A stretch of DNA of 64,000 nucleotides from Bactrocera neohumeralis (lineage: Eukaryota > Arthropoda > Insecta > Diptera > Tephritidae), in NCBI RefSeq assembly GCF_024586455.1, contig NC_065920.1, positions 18,686,144-18,750,143 of the forward strand, in the 5' to 3' direction. Shown here piece after piece: positions 9,661-21,899 of the stretch; the stretch's first letter is position 1, and each line of letters begins with the position of its first letter. Under the pieces are notes generated by a model. That model did no database searches. It was given only the letters and a program-made list of their open reading frames with translations, and had not been told where the DNA came from. Made by a program: the position numbers and the translations under genes.

Positions 9661-12050
9661 TCCACTCTCTCTCTCTCTCACTGTCCACCTTTACTGGAAG
9701 TTTTTGCGTCACTCTTTGCACTGCCATTACGTGCAAATGCAAATTTCTCCCCGCCGCTTGCCACACGGCGGCACAATAATTAACGTGCAACGTGCGCGCG
9801 CATTCGCCTTTCATTGCTTTTTACGAGCGCATTAAAGTCAAAGTTAGCATTGAGTGGAAATGGTTAGCGTAAAAAGTTCTTATTGCTAAGCGGCGGCTGG
9901 CAAGCGAGTGCAGCAGCTGTGCGGTTAAATGGCGTAACGCGGCTCGGCAGTGCATTATATGAATGTGAAAAGTTTTTCTATGCGGAAAATTATATAAATA
10001 AATTCAAAGAAAATATTGTTTCTTGTTATTGTTTGTTTTTCTATTCTTCTAAATGTCTAATATGGTTATTTTTATCAGCCGCTCAGCTAACCGATTGTAT
10101 AATACAGCGAACGCGACCATTGCGCCTTGGCTACAACTTGTCTATGCCACTTTGTGCGCGTGTTGCGCCCAACTCATGTTCGTGCACATGCATTTAAACG
10201 TATCTGCTATTTTTCCAAGTGCTCCGTTCAACGCGATACACCCATTTTTCGCGCAGTCAAGCGGCTAAGCAGGCGGCCACATCCGTTGCGCGGCTGACCA
10301 TCGCCCACTGCTTGCCGCGCGGCGCAATGCTAGAACGGGCGCGTTGCTTACAGCAACAAAGTGTTTAGGTACAGTGGCTGCAAAACCAAATCAGAGCAAC
10401 CAAAAATATTCCGCTTGAAGCGAGATGACTTATTTCGGGAATTCTCGTACTCCGTTGGTGAATTAGTTTCGGCTTCTTCTGTATTCTGAGCCAAAGCTTT
10501 GTGAAGTTACCGAGCGCGCTTCAAATTTGCTAAAATTTTTAATTTTTAGAGCTTTTCATTATGGGTGTTTTTTTACGTGGCGGGTCACAAACCCAGCGCA
10601 CAACCCTGGTAAGGGATGCTTCGCCTTGTTACTTTAGCACGCCTTTAAACATATGTTTTTTGGCTAACCAGAGGATGGTTGGTCTGAAATCGGAAGTCGT
10701 GAGCTGTTTGAGCCATATGTAATAGAATCGTTTTCGATCATTCACAAGGGAATTGCGCTCAGAGAACTTTACTTCTATACATGGCTCCATCGTGGACGAA
10801 AATCAACCGCGCTGCTTCATTAATTTTTTCTGCTTCCTTCATTTCTAGTCAATTCAGTTAATAATCATTTCCCAACCTCTCACTTTAGATCCACAGTCCA
10901 ACGCGCCAACCTAACCTCAAACCATTCCGCGCTGCATTGCAGCTAGTATTTCAATTTTCATTTGTATGGCACCACTGTTTGCATGTTTTTCGCACATACG
11001 CTCACCTTTATAGCTGTTTTTGCGCGCTGCCGCTTTGGCAACAAAAACTTTATTGTTTCTGTTGTTGTAATATATACATGCACATTTTTTTCTATTGCTG
11101 CCACTTAGTCTTATTTTATTTCATTTCATTGAAATGACAGACTGCTTGGCGTTTACCCACCGCTAGCCGTGTGTGCACCGCGCCGCGCTGCTCCGCGCAC
11201 TATTGCAAAGCGCTGGGTAGCGTCGCGGGTTGGTGTGCGGCGCGCGCATATATGCAAAAGCCTGAGCAGGCAGCGTCATGGCATTTGCTGTGGGGTTTCA
11301 GTTTATTTACATTTATTTATTGCTGCATTATTCGCACAACACAAGCAAATAAACGCAGTTCAACAGCGACATGCAAGACATGTTATTGCCGCCGTTTGCC
11401 GCGCACCGCGTCGCCTCACTTTGCACTCGACTTTAGTGCGGTGTCGCTTTGTGTTACAGTGAACTGCCGCTTTTGTTTGTCCGTTAGTTGGTTTTTATTC
11501 CACTGAATATCTGCTATCGGTTAACGCGCAACGTAATAAAAACAACAAAGCGCGCTTATACACGCGAAACGCAAGCGCAAAAAACAGGCATTAAAAGCTC
11601 CATCAATATTGCACGCCCACGCGCGCGCTCGTACTAAATTCGCCAATCACAAGTACATACACACAAACGTGTGCACTTCAGCGCGTTTCCCTTGCGTGCG
11701 TACGTTGCAATATATTATTACGCCGCGTGCGCTAGCGCTCAATGTGTTTCTCGCCCCTCAAAATGTATCTGCATAGCGCGCGGCTTGTTTTACCACCAAG
11801 CCAGCCACCAGCCAATTGTTTGACGTACTCAACACACACATACACTGATACATACACAGCCGCAGTTTATTTTGCATATCTATTACGCTTTTCTGTTAAA
11901 TGCTTATTCGCTTATATAGTATTTTCCATTTAGTTTTTGCTTGCAAAGTGGCGCACGAAAGCTGACCGCTGCGTCACCGCGCGGCCTACCGTACATGGCA
12001 GGCGAGCGCGTTCGGGTAAATAAACAAATTGGGGAAAATCGCAATAACGT
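9660..12050. promoter_or_regulatory. GCGC/CpG-rich island with a CT (GAGA) run, possible regulatory element
   Basis: Clusters of GCGC and CGCG occur repeatedly (about 9787-9815, 10300-10345, 11180-11250, 11615-11640, 11720-11790, 11970-12010), unlike the rest of the window. It opens with a (CT)7 run at 9665-9679, a GAGA-factor type site, and has a GCCAT motif of the Pho type at about 9723. Frames on both strands (11169-11506) look like CG-rich shadows without domains. An RTE 5' fragment is inserted at 10556-10790. An enhancer or Polycomb-type element is an inference. Confidence 0.35.
10556..10790 (-). mobile_element. RTE-type LINE, 5' region fragment
   Basis: Aligns by eye over about 230 bp with the 5' part of the larger RTE remnant at 15530-15770 and with 26600-26820. 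Shared phrases are CGTGGCGGGTC, GCGCACAA.CCTGG, CGGAAGTCGTGAG and CAGAGAACTTT. All three copies share orientation. No endonuclease coding follows here. Confidence 0.65.
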
Positions 12051-12429
12051 ACATATAGACAGCAAATGGCACACTACAGACTTATTGGCTATATTTGCGT
12101 TCACACTTTGTATTTGGTGCAGTAGAACCTCGTTTAGTGGACCTTGAAAGGAAAACAATTTATCTGATGCCTGAATTCGGATGTTGGATATGCCTTAACC
12201 TCGAAATTCATCCAGATTCTAGAGACTGCCGAGATACCTCTAGAATCTGAAAGATTTGTGGGAAAAAATATCAAGTATTCACAACTTCGGTTGAAAATTC
12301 TTTGATATCAAGGTAATCCATTCTGTAGAGTAACGGCTACTCTTGAACTTATTACTTACCATCTGTAAACAACCTTATCAAAGATAATTGGAGTGTTAAA
12401 GAAACGTCAGCGTGAAGCCTATTAACATT

Positions 12430-12870
12430 TTCCATGTAACCGAAGAGGCAGTGTCTGAACCGAGTAATAGACTTCGTCCAGATATTGTGAAATATCAATA
12501 TATCTAGAAACATCCATAACCTCAAATGATCACGGTTATCACTAGAATTTGTATGGTTTGTTGAAAAACAAAATAGACAATTTTTACATTGACTGTCTGG
12601 GTAGTAGGCCCTTTCATCTTCTTAATATTTTTACGGTCCTTAATATTGTTATGAAAGGCTGGAACTGAAGTACATCTATCGCCATTTTCAATATGGTCGA
12701 AGTTTTGATTGTCTCGGTTAAAGGTCCATTTCATCTTCTTACTGTCCTTAACATTGTTATTAAAGGTTGCAGCCGAAGATTGCCTAGCACCATTTTCAAT
12801 ATGGTCGAAGTGGCAGTGTCTGAATCGAGCCATCGGCAATATACGAATGGTAGCGAAGTTACTCAGAAAA
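12430..12870. repeat. Local duplications around TTTCAATATGGTCGAAG
   Basis: A block of about 100 bp with the phrases TTTCATCTTCTTA, CCTTAA(T/C)ATTGTTAT and CCATTTTCAATATGGTCGAAG-like ends occurs twice in tandem (about 12610-12703 and 12722-12810). GAGGCAGTGTCTGAACCGAG near 12444 reappears as GTGGCAGTGTCTGAATCGAG near 12809. The open frames seen here on both strands derive from these copies. Confidence 0.6.
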
Positions 12871-12984
12871 CTTCTAAAAATCATGTATGCTTCATGAAGG
12901 AAGTTTAGTTTGTGGTTTATTATAGGGATCCAATAGATCGAAATCGGAGTTTAGTTTTTCTTTCTCTTTGGGGTTTTGCAACCC

Positions 12985-13207
12985 CGTGGTCAAAACAGCC
13001 TCGATGATTGACTGTTCCACAACATTCTGGTCTACGAAAATAGATTGGACGCGGATTTTTATGCCGGCAATCGATTGTCAAATACGATGTCAAACACATT
13101 TGCCAGGATAAAAATCCGGGTTCGATCTGACGATCGACATTAACAACATTTGACCTACGAAAACAGATCGGACCCAGATTTTTATCCCGGCGGCCGACTG
13201 TCAAATA
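12985..13207 (-). repeat. Dispersed GGATAAAA-ATC-GGGTCCG repeat, duplicated
   Basis: On the minus strand two units begin with TTTGACA(G/A)TCG, run through CCGG.ATAAAAATC.G.GTCC and end at TTTTCGTAG, about 122 bp apart. The same core, in the order GACAGT, GGCCGGATAAA, GGGTCCG, ACGTAGA, is found at 22922-23045 and 23215-23325. This is a repeat family I have met in tephritids; its class is not clear from the sequence. Confidence 0.5.
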
Positions 13208-13209
13208 GG

Positions 13210-14425
13210 CAGTATTTATAAACTTACATATTTACGAAACATTTTCCTCCAATAACAACAACAACTTCTTCCGTCCTCTCAGCTCCCTTGTTTCCAAACT
13301 CTTAATAAATTCTATTTTATGTACCAAAAAGTATTTACTGTACCCACAATGTAGTATAATAAAGTCCATATATGCCAAAAACTTTGACTCATCGCATTGA
13401 GCTCACTTGGCCGGCAGTCGTTGAGCCACTATAGTCACGCTGTCTACCCGAACCCCGGCATGTGTACGTATGCTTGGTTGTGGCTTGACTAGTACTTTTG
13501 ACCGCTTACTTCACCCGTCTGCGGCCATATTTGTCTGTACATATGTACCGCAATGCAATACAATAAAAATTGCACGAACAAATTCAACGCGCGTACGTTC
13601 GCCTGCCATCTAAAATGGCAATTTTTCAGTTTGACAACTTTTCAAAGCACTTTTGGGCGGTTTTCAATTTTTTCCTGCACAGCTGACGTACGGTTTGCAG
13701 CGAGACGCAAGGCGGCACGACATTTTTATTGCTGTAAACAACAAAAAAAGAGAAAAGTTTTACCAAATTTATATCAACCAAAATCAAATATAACGCATTA
13801 TTTATTATAAATTTATTTGTGCATGTAGTTTGGTAAATGACACATCGCCTTTTGTGGTCCGTTGGTCACTCACTCAGTCATTCGGTCGCTTGCTGCTCAG
13901 CCAACTCATTCATTCATTCATTTATGCATTTTCGGCTGCGGCGGACAGTTCGAGGACACCGCATTAGATATGGCTGTCGTTATTGCACAATTCTCAAAGT
14001 TTTCTTAAATGAAAATCTACAACAATAACAACAAGCAGCGGTAATTTTATGTAATTTAAATGCACAGACAAGTGTGCAATCCATAAATTAATTCTGATTT
14101 TGTAATTTTAAATTTGAATGAACATTTTTGTATGTAAATTTGTCAATCTCCAAATGCTTGGTTGTGGAGGGGAATGTAATGGTATCAGATATACAATGGT
14201 GTTTAAAGTAACTATGGGGAAACAACCCTTTTTTGAACGTTAAAATGTATGCTTATCTCGTATAAAATCACCCCTGCTTCAATATTTTCTGCGGTAAATG
14301 CAAGCAAGCGTTTTCCCCACCAGATTTTGAAATTTTTATCTTGATTATATTTTTTTTATACTATATAGATATTGTAACCCTTATTTCATTAAGTTTTCTT
14401 CTGATATTTACATATTTTTAACTCT
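13210..14425. other. Non-coding interval
   Basis: Unique-looking, with ATTCATTCATTC near 13908-13922 and AACAACAAC runs. Frames of 63-85 codons show no domain. Confidence 0.4.
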
Positions 14426-14429
14426 TAGC

Positions 14430-15770
14430 TAGCGGTTTGTGAAGTTGTTGTGTTATATACATTTAAATTCTTGATGACAGCTTCAATCGAAATCTGGGTT
14501 TTCCCTCTATATAGTTCACGGTGCAAGGAGACTATTTTTTTTTTTTGGCAGGCTGCGAGCTTTGAACTCACAGACTCTGTACTTAAACAACATGAAATGT
14601 CGTTCCCGTATAATGAGTTGCTGACGAGTGCTCTCAGAGAGCAGGAGTGCAAGTCAAGTAGAAAATCGTTCGGCTAACTGTTGTGATTGCAGCTTCTCGA
14701 CGTCGAACCTTTCTTGTGTTTGTTGATGTGCGTTTTTTGCTGCACAGAGGCGGGTGCGTATCTTGGTTGCAACAAGATAGTTTTCCAAGTCAATGTTAGG
14801 ACCTCGGAGCGTACGCACGTCTAAAACACTGGAGGTTTGTTTGGTGGCTTTTCATTCCGGAGACAGCCAGGTAGCTTGGTGAATTTTCTTATGCTGAAAT
14901 CTAGTACTACAGATAACCACATTTCGGGCCTCGTCGTAGTCAATCAATTCCAACCCATTTTGGGATGTTTCCTCATGGAGGTTAAATTTACCGACCGTTG
15001 TGCCAAAGATGCCTTCTTTGCCCACCTTGGCGTTAAAGTCGTCAAGCACGATTTTGACATAGTGGCGGAGGCAGCTCTTCTCATAGGTATGCTCCAAGCG
15101 CTCATAGAAGGCATCTTTTGTCACATCGTCTTTTTCTTCAGATGGTTCGGGGCGTGGGCGCAAATCAGCGATATGTTGAAAAACTTCGGTTTGATGCGGA
15201 TTGTGGCTAGACGGGGGAGAATACCAGGATTCGGCGACGAAGTCTCTCTCTCCTACCATGAATCCCACACAAAGTTTGCACTCCTTTATATAGCCACTGT
15301 AGTAAATGCTATAAAGACCTGCTCATCTTAGCCCTTGTCCCGTTCATCGCACTTTTTGAACGGCGGTGATGTCAGCTTTTATTTTTACGGGGTCATCAAC
15401 CAGATGGACTGCGGCATCTTCCCAATTAAGGGACCGGACATTCCAGCTGCATGCTCTTAAATCGTTATCCTTAATGCGTTTGCCGTGGTCGGGGTCGGGT
15501 TTTCTCTTCCAAGGCTGTTGTTTGGTTTTCATTGGGGGCGTTTTTTCGTGGCGGGTCCCAAGCGCAGCGCACAAGCCTGGGGAGGGATGGTTCGCATTCT
15601 CACTTTAGCTCGCCTTCAAACAGATTTTTTTGGCTACCTAAAGGATACTTGGTATAAGACCGGAAGTCGTGAGTTGCTTGATGTAAAATATATGTAAACT
15701 AACCGTTTTTGGCCACTCCCAATCAGAGAACTTTCCTCACTTGCGTGAACTTCTACACTTGACACCATCC
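14430..15770 (-). pseudogene. RTE-clade LINE remnant: 5' UTR plus broken EEP endonuclease
   Basis: Read on the minus strand, a roughly 230-bp 5' region (15770-15540) precedes an apurinic-type endonuclease (exonuclease-endonuclease-phosphatase fold), which nicks target DNA during retrotransposition. The first motif is SWNVRSL (about 15430), then ADITAVQKVR, where the catalytic Glu of the usual QE is Lys. After a frameshift come TKDAFYERLEHTYEK, VLDDFNAKVGKEGIFG (Asp and Asn retained) and IHQATWLSPE. The closing SDHYLV motif is degraded to LENYLV near 14790, losing the catalytic His. The linker to the reverse transcriptase (LCAAKNAHQQTQERFDVEKL) follows and the copy ends near 14430 before any RT. 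Stops and frameshifts make it non-functional. Confidence 0.85.
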
Positions 15771-15789
15771 ATTCAGTTTTTGCAAATAT

Positions 15790-18700
15790 TATATACATAT
15801 GTAGGGAGGCATATCTACTAAACTAGGCTCACTGCCAATATATGAATAAATTTATACAAATATATACATACATACATATGTGTTAACGATATGTGGGTGG
15901 TTGAAGATATTGCCCACACAAAAAAGCCATCACTCTTTGCCAAGCAAATGACCATAAAGAAGATAAAGAAGGCACCAAAAAAAGAAAAAAACGTTCGATT
16001 TGCCTGCTTCCTACTAAATTTTGCCACACATGCAGGGTTCATAGTTACATAAGTGTGCTTCAAAATATGCATAACACTCTTACTCATCAGTCCACCTTGT
16101 TTGTTTATGTGTGCTGTTTGCGCAGCGGATGTCATCTTTCATGTGTCAATATTTGTCATTACACACACACATTCGCGCAAAATTGCGAATTTTCTTTCAA
16201 TTAAATTATTTACAAAAAATAAAAATAAAAAAGTTCAAGCAGTGATGTAGTGCCACTTGCATGAAAGCCCACATAAGTGCTTATTTATTTTATTTCGTCT
16301 TGCATTAAAATCAATATGTGCTCTTGCACATCTCTCAGTTTGTTGTTGTTGAGTATTATTTACACATACTGCTGACTTACACTTTACATAAATGCATACT
16401 TTACATATTTACGGCAGTTTGTTTGTGCAGTTTTTGTAAATGTGGCACAAACAGTCGGCAACCAGCCGAGGGAGTAACGTACATTTCTTACTTATCTTTA
16501 CTGGACATTCACATGCACTCACATACATACATACACTTGCACACTCCTACAAGCATTTTTATATTCAGCGTGGCAGTGGTTAACATGCAACTCTGCCACA
16601 GCAACAATAATTCACTCACTTATTCATTCATTGATGGCTTTGCTGATGACGACCTTTTTGGCGTATGAAGTTTCTATTTACAGCTTGTGGGTGGCATTTT
16701 TTGCGGAAGCCCATACGTCAAATACGCCAACGTAAATTATTGTTGTTATAAAAGAATTATACTTTTTGTGTTTTGCTTCTGGATTTGCGCCAGTAAATGA
16801 AAATTAAGCGTTAAATTACCAAGCACCAAACATTGAAGGCTTTTTCAGCAAAATTTTACTTGAAAGTAAACTGAATTTTTTGAATATCCAAAAATAATAA
16901 TATAGTATGCATATAAATCGTCGGGACAGAACATCTTTGTTTTAGGTAGCCTTGAAATAATATTTATTGCTTCACCAAATATTCAGCATATGCTTCATAT
17001 TATCTGATTTAAATGCTTAAGTGCTGCAAACAGCAGCCATCAGTCGACAAATTCCATAATAAAATATATTTTTGTTAAATAAAATTTGTTCGATGCGCTC
17101 AGGTTTTTAGCGAAGACAATATTTCAGTATTATTCAGAAAATGTTGCAGTTCATAAGCTTAATCTACGAAAATAGTATATTTACAACTGCTAAGATCATA
17201 TTTCCATAATAATATCTAAGATGATAGTTATCGATAACTTTCTATTAACCTTTTATGTGGTGTATGCACTAGCGATTCATATTCGTGTATGTACAGGCGG
17301 ACGCACGGCCGAACTTAATACGAGTACACCCCGTTAAGGGTAAACAAATTTAATGAAATGAAATTTAATTAATTAAATTACACAATAATTTTTATTTATA
17401 TCATATATGTATATAATTTATATAGATTAAAAATTTTCTAATATCATATTATCCAAAAAAGTTGTTTGTTTAATTTCTGCAAATATATTATATTTTTTCA
17501 CTCAATATTTTTTCGAAAAAAAAACAAAAAAACGAAAAAACTTCCGCTGCAAAACATGCAATAGATCTCAGTCTATTATGCGCGCAGCTGTGTCTAGAAA
17601 ATTTCAGTGAAACTTTTGCGAAAAATTACAACCGATTTCAGACTATTATTAGCCCGTCTGGCTGAATGTCTGACAAAAATGTATTTTCGAAAGCACCAAA
17701 CCTTCATTTGCAAATCTGTCTGTCTATCTCTCAACCGTATATCTTTCACGCATAACTACATGCATGCATACATACATACATACATATATAAACATGTATA
17801 GACGGGCTAGAGCAGCTGCAAGCAGCAAACTTTTCTCAAAGGACAGCCAGACAATTTGGCTGTGGTAGCGCAAATTTAATGAAAATGAAACGGTAAATTC
17901 TGCTTGTGTCTAGTGCATACTACTTGTGCTTATTTTCAAAATTAATTAATTCATGCAAAACTATTTTTATATACATATATACAACCAGATAGTGTGTATA
18001 TTTAGTTGTGTGAATGACTATCAAGCGACGGATCAGCCAGCCACCCACTCACTCACACACATCAACCACGAAACGAATTATACGAATTTTCATCGGCTCT
18101 TTGCCAGCGCGCGCTTAGTATATTTAGCTTTTAGCGCTTACATAAATTTGCGTTTCGCCTCCCATTTATTATTGCCATGATTTATTTTGTGATTTTTAAG
18201 ATTTACACATGTACATATATCTATACATGCCATAGATAATATATTTTATTGCATTATTTATGCCAAATATGAGCAGAGCTCGTTTCCGTTACTCAAATCA
18301 TTTAGACACATACGAGTGTCAAACTAAATGTTAGCAATTTAGTAATATATGTATGTATGTACATATAGATATTTTATAGGCTTGGTGGTTCCGGTGTGCG
18401 AGTCTTCACCAACATCATTAGTATATTTCATATACTATTTATTTACCACTTTGTTTATTCCGGTAATATTTTGCTTGCCTTTTCAGCTAATTCATTAGCG
18501 ATTCTGCACCTCAAGTGGGTAGTAAAATCTAATAGTGCTGATGAGTGACAGTTGAAAGGGAATATATTAACGACAAGCTTATTACTCAGCACCTATGAGG
18601 TTGCCTAACCGAGTTACTAACTAACTGAGTTTGGTGTGTGTACAAATGATCAACTGTTTCGATGAATGAGTGGTTGGGTTGTGAGTGAGTATCGTGGGTA

Positions 18701-18890
18701 TAAATAACAGATATGATGGAAACGATATGGTATGAGGGTGATGATAATATAGTTGCTATATTTTTAAAATTAGTTCTGGAAGTTTAGTTAAAAAATATTG
18801 AATTATGAAATGAAATTAAAAAAAAAAATGATAAAACCGAAAATGCGGTACTATTTATGAGAGCTATTGAAAAAATAGACGGAAAACCAG
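15790..18890. other. Long non-coding interval with microsatellites
   Basis: Contains CATA/TATG runs (about 15865-15880, 16523-16540, 17762-17790, 18345-18365), CACACA near 16160, and A/T patches near 17380-17530. Open frames here translate microsatellites (repeated Tyr-Ile-His-Thr) and are not genes. Confidence 0.45.
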
Positions 18891-18898
18891 AAAACACA

Positions 18899-19893
18899 TT
18901 AACTTCGACTGCCTCAAAGCTATAATATCTCTCACCGGAGCATTTCTTATAACATTAAAGGGTATAAAAAGATGCTTACCTTGATCAGTCAGTTTGTATG
19001 ATAGCTGTTTGCTATAGTGATCCGATCTGAACAATTTTTTTGGATAATGTAACCTTGCCTTGGATAATAATCTATGTCAAATTTCGTTAAGATATCTTGT
19101 CAAATAAAAAAGTTTCCCATATAAGAACTTGATTTTGATTGGCCAGTTTGTATGGCAGCTATGTGTTATAGTGGTCCGATCTGAAAAATTTCTTCAGAGA
19201 TTGTTGCGATTTCTTCGAAAAAAATCCATGTCAAATTTCGTGAAGATATCTTGTCAAATAAAAAAGTTCCCATATAAGAACTTGATTTTGATTGGCCAGT
19301 TTGTATGGCAGCTATGTGTTATAGTGGTCCGATCTGAAAAATTTCTTCAGAGATTCGAAAAAAATAGCGATTTCGTATAGATTCTTGAAAAATCATCCAT
19401 GTACTTGATTTTGAATTTCGTATGGCAGCTATGTGTTATAGATATCTTGTTGCGAAAAAAAATCATGTCAAATTTCGTGAAATATCCTGTGAAATAAAAA
19501 AGTTCCTCATATAAGAACTTGATTTTGATTGGTCAGTTTGTATGGCAGCTATATGCTATAGTGGTCCGATATAAACAATTTCATCAGAGATTGTAGCGAT
19601 TGCTTGAACAATCATCCATGTTGAATTTCGTAAAGATATCTTGCCAAATAGTTGTCCATACAAGGATTCGAATTTTATCGGTTAGTTTGTTTGTTACCCA
19701 TATGCCATAGCGATCCTATATCGGTGGTTCTGACAAACGAGCAGTTTTTTGGGAAGAAAGAGACGTGCACAAATCTCCAGATCGGTATCTCATAAACAGG
19801 GACTATGTACGCTGATACATAGATTTTGTAGGCTGTCGGCTGTTTCCTCTTGGGTATTATACACTTAACTATACCCAGTCCAGGGTATAAATA
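18899..19893 (+). repeat. Dispersed TTAACTTCGGC...AGGGTATA repeat with internal 150-bp tandem units
   Basis: Begins with TTAACTTCGACTGCC then AAGCTATAAT and ends near CCAGTCCAGGGTATAAA, matching the ends of the copy at 53886-54442. The interior carries a unit starting TTGATTTTGATTGGCCAG and containing TATGGCAGCTATGTGTTATAG and TGGTCCGATCTGAA; unit starts fall near 18982, 19128, 19281 and 19518. Spacing is 146, 153 and then 237 bp, the last interval containing a scrambled partial unit. The 83-codon frame at 19129-19380 is two translated units, not a gene. Confidence 0.75.
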
Positions 19894-19899
19894 TCGAAG

Positions 19900-20700
19900 C
19901 AGATCTAGTATTTAAAATAGAAAATAAAATGTAAAAAGCATCTGTAAGGTGTAAAAAATCTTAATTTCTTTAAATGTATTCATAAATCACGCTTACGTAA
20001 AAGAAACATTTCTGTTATAGCTCCCGTTGATAGCTTTAATGAGTTGTCAACAAGCAATTTGCAAAGCTTCAAAGACAATAAGCAAAAAGCCAGCAAAAAA
20101 ACTTAAAATAAAACATAAAAGTCACAATAAAGTCAACAATCAACAATGAACAGCTTCAGATTCAGTCACAGTTGTCAACAGGATTATTTTTTATGGCTAT
20201 CACTTTGGTGACTGCATTTTTTATGGCTACAACAAAAAGCCATTTAGCGCTAGCAAAAATTAAATGTCTGTATGTATACACATTGTGGATCATATTATAC
20301 ATGTTTTCAAGTTTTTCTTCATAATTATTATAATTTTTTTTTAATTTTGTCTTCAATGGCATTTAGCTGAAATTAATTTAATATTTTTGTTATGCTCATT
20401 AATAGCAGCTACTTATTAATTAGCATATGCTAAATGCATGAAATAAAATGCAATTAAAGCAAAATTTCTGTTGAATTCTCATTTGCATTTAAATACATTT
20501 AGTTTTGCTAGATTTAGTTTCTATTATATTGCTACTGAAATATTTTTAAATATTTTTTTTTTTTTTTTGTTTTTATTAAAAATTCCGAATTTTCGACTAT
20601 GTGATTTTTGACTATGACTAATTTGCGTTACAAAAATTTTGTAAGAATCATTGACTAATTATTGAAAAATTATCTTATAAGAAAAAATATAGTGTATTTC
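19900..20700. other. Non-coding interval
   Basis: AT-rich, with a T run near 20553-20570. No frame or motif of note. Confidence 0.4.
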
Positions 20701-20706
20701 GTATAT

Positions 20707-21690
20707 AAAGAGTGACCCATTTCGAGATTCCCCACTTTTTTAAAGAAAAAACACAGAAACCATCAATTTAAATTAAAATTTCAGAGACTTTAGACTTTAC
20801 ATACATATCTTCACTGGTAAAAGTCTAACAGTGTAATATCATACGATGGCCAATCGATCGGCTCAAAATCCATCAATAAAAGCATTGATTGATGGGATAT
20901 GATGTCCCGATATCACGAGCTTCAATTTCAGGCATCAAACAGACGGTTGTCATGGCGCTATAACGATCGCCATTGACGGTTACATTCTCATTGGCATCAT
21001 TTTTTGAAGAAATATCGACCGATGATTCCACCTGCTCACAAACCACACTAAACCGTTGTTTTTTTTGGATGAAACGACAGTTTCTTCAGTTTGCTCTTCG
21101 TCTCAAATGCGAAAATTTAGCTTGTTTACATATGTACATACCCATTGAGCCAGAGGCCTTATCGCTGAACAAAATTTAGCTCGAAAACGTTGGATCTTCT
21201 TGGAACAGAGCTCATAGAGTTTCTGTTCTTGTGCAAGCTGTATTTTGTATGATTTCAATTTAAGACCTCGACGTAAAGTGCGCCAAGTCGTTCCATACGT
21301 CATCGACTCTCCCCGGTCTTCGTGTACACTCTTTGCTAAGGCTGCTATATTTCTTCACTGCGTGCTGGCCATGGTATATTCGGTCGAATATTACCCAATA
21401 ATGAATGCTGAGTCTCAAGATGGGCGATGGTGTTACGAATAGTACGCTCAGTAGGCCTATTATGTTGACCGTAAGTTGAGTCTAGTGCACGAAACACATT
21501 CTTTACAGATCGTAAATTTTCGTAATAAACTTGAACGATTTGTAAATATTGTTCAGGCGTAAGTCTTTCCATGATGAATAGCCAAAAAATACTGAACAAA
21601 AATAACATGACAGCTTGACACGACTCACGCGTGATCTGTCAAAAAAAGGCTATTGAAAAAAGTACCTCTACTTGGATCACACGCTATTAT
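20707..21690 (-). pseudogene. Mariner/Tc1-superfamily transposon remnant, near full length (family 1)
   Basis: Minus-strand coding debris starts with an N-terminal HTH segment at 21345-21566 (MERLTPEQYLQIVQVYYENL, RSVKNVFRAL, RPTERTIRNTI). A second segment at 21205-21303 includes YGTTWRTLRRGLKLKSYKIQ, and a third with YVNKLNFRI aligns to the YVNKQNCRIW of the copy at 34807-35109. A catalytic-domain end (VNGDRYSAM...LMPEIEARDIG) follows near 20900-20980. The DEAHF motif and much of the DDE core are deleted or frameshifted, so it is dead. Degenerate inverted ends are visible: GTGACCCATTTCGAG at 20712 and the complement of GTGATCCAAGTAGAGG near 21664-21680. Confidence 0.8.
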
Positions 21691-21828
21691 CCTTAATTAT
21701 CACATTTACTTTTTCAAGTCATTATATATATAGTATTAATATTTTAATTTCATTTCCATATATTTTCTTTTTCACCACACTTCAACTGTCATCACAATGT
21801 TAAAAAAAAATACTTATTGATTCATTTA

Positions 21829-21851
21829 TTCTCTTTTCTTTCTAGGTAAGT
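21829..21851 (+). promoter_or_regulatory. Recursive splice site (ratchet point) 1
   Basis: Fifteen uninterrupted pyrimidines (21829-21843), then AG at 21844-21845, joined directly to GTAAGT at 21846-21851: a full acceptor and a perfect donor sharing one junction. This is the arrangement described for recursive splicing of long fly introns such as Ubx. A further donor, CAT|GTAAGT, lies 44 nt downstream at 21890-21895, fitting a short cryptic exon that helps define the site. It implies transcription of the + strand through this point. Confidence 0.75.
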
Positions 21852-21899
21852 TCAAAATCCAACAACAAAATACCTTAAAACAATCCCATGTAAGTTTCG

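Noticed and set aside
11169..11506. Two long plus-strand frames in the GCGC-rich island
   Set aside because: High GC lengthens chance frames; no domain, and the two frames overlap in different phases.
13100..13120. GGTTCGATC as a tRNA B box
   Set aside because: No A box or cloverleaf around it; it lies in a dispersed repeat.
14837..15331. 164-codon plus-strand frame
   Set aside because: Shadow of the RTE endonuclease coding on the minus strand, which has the recognisable motifs.
16930..16955. TTTGTTTTAG|GTAGCC as a ratchet point
   Set aside because: Acceptor-like left half, but GTAGCC is not a usable donor.
19129..19380. 83-codon frame containing two copies of a peptide repeat
   Set aside because: The repeat is simply two translated units of the dispersed DNA repeat at 18899-19893.
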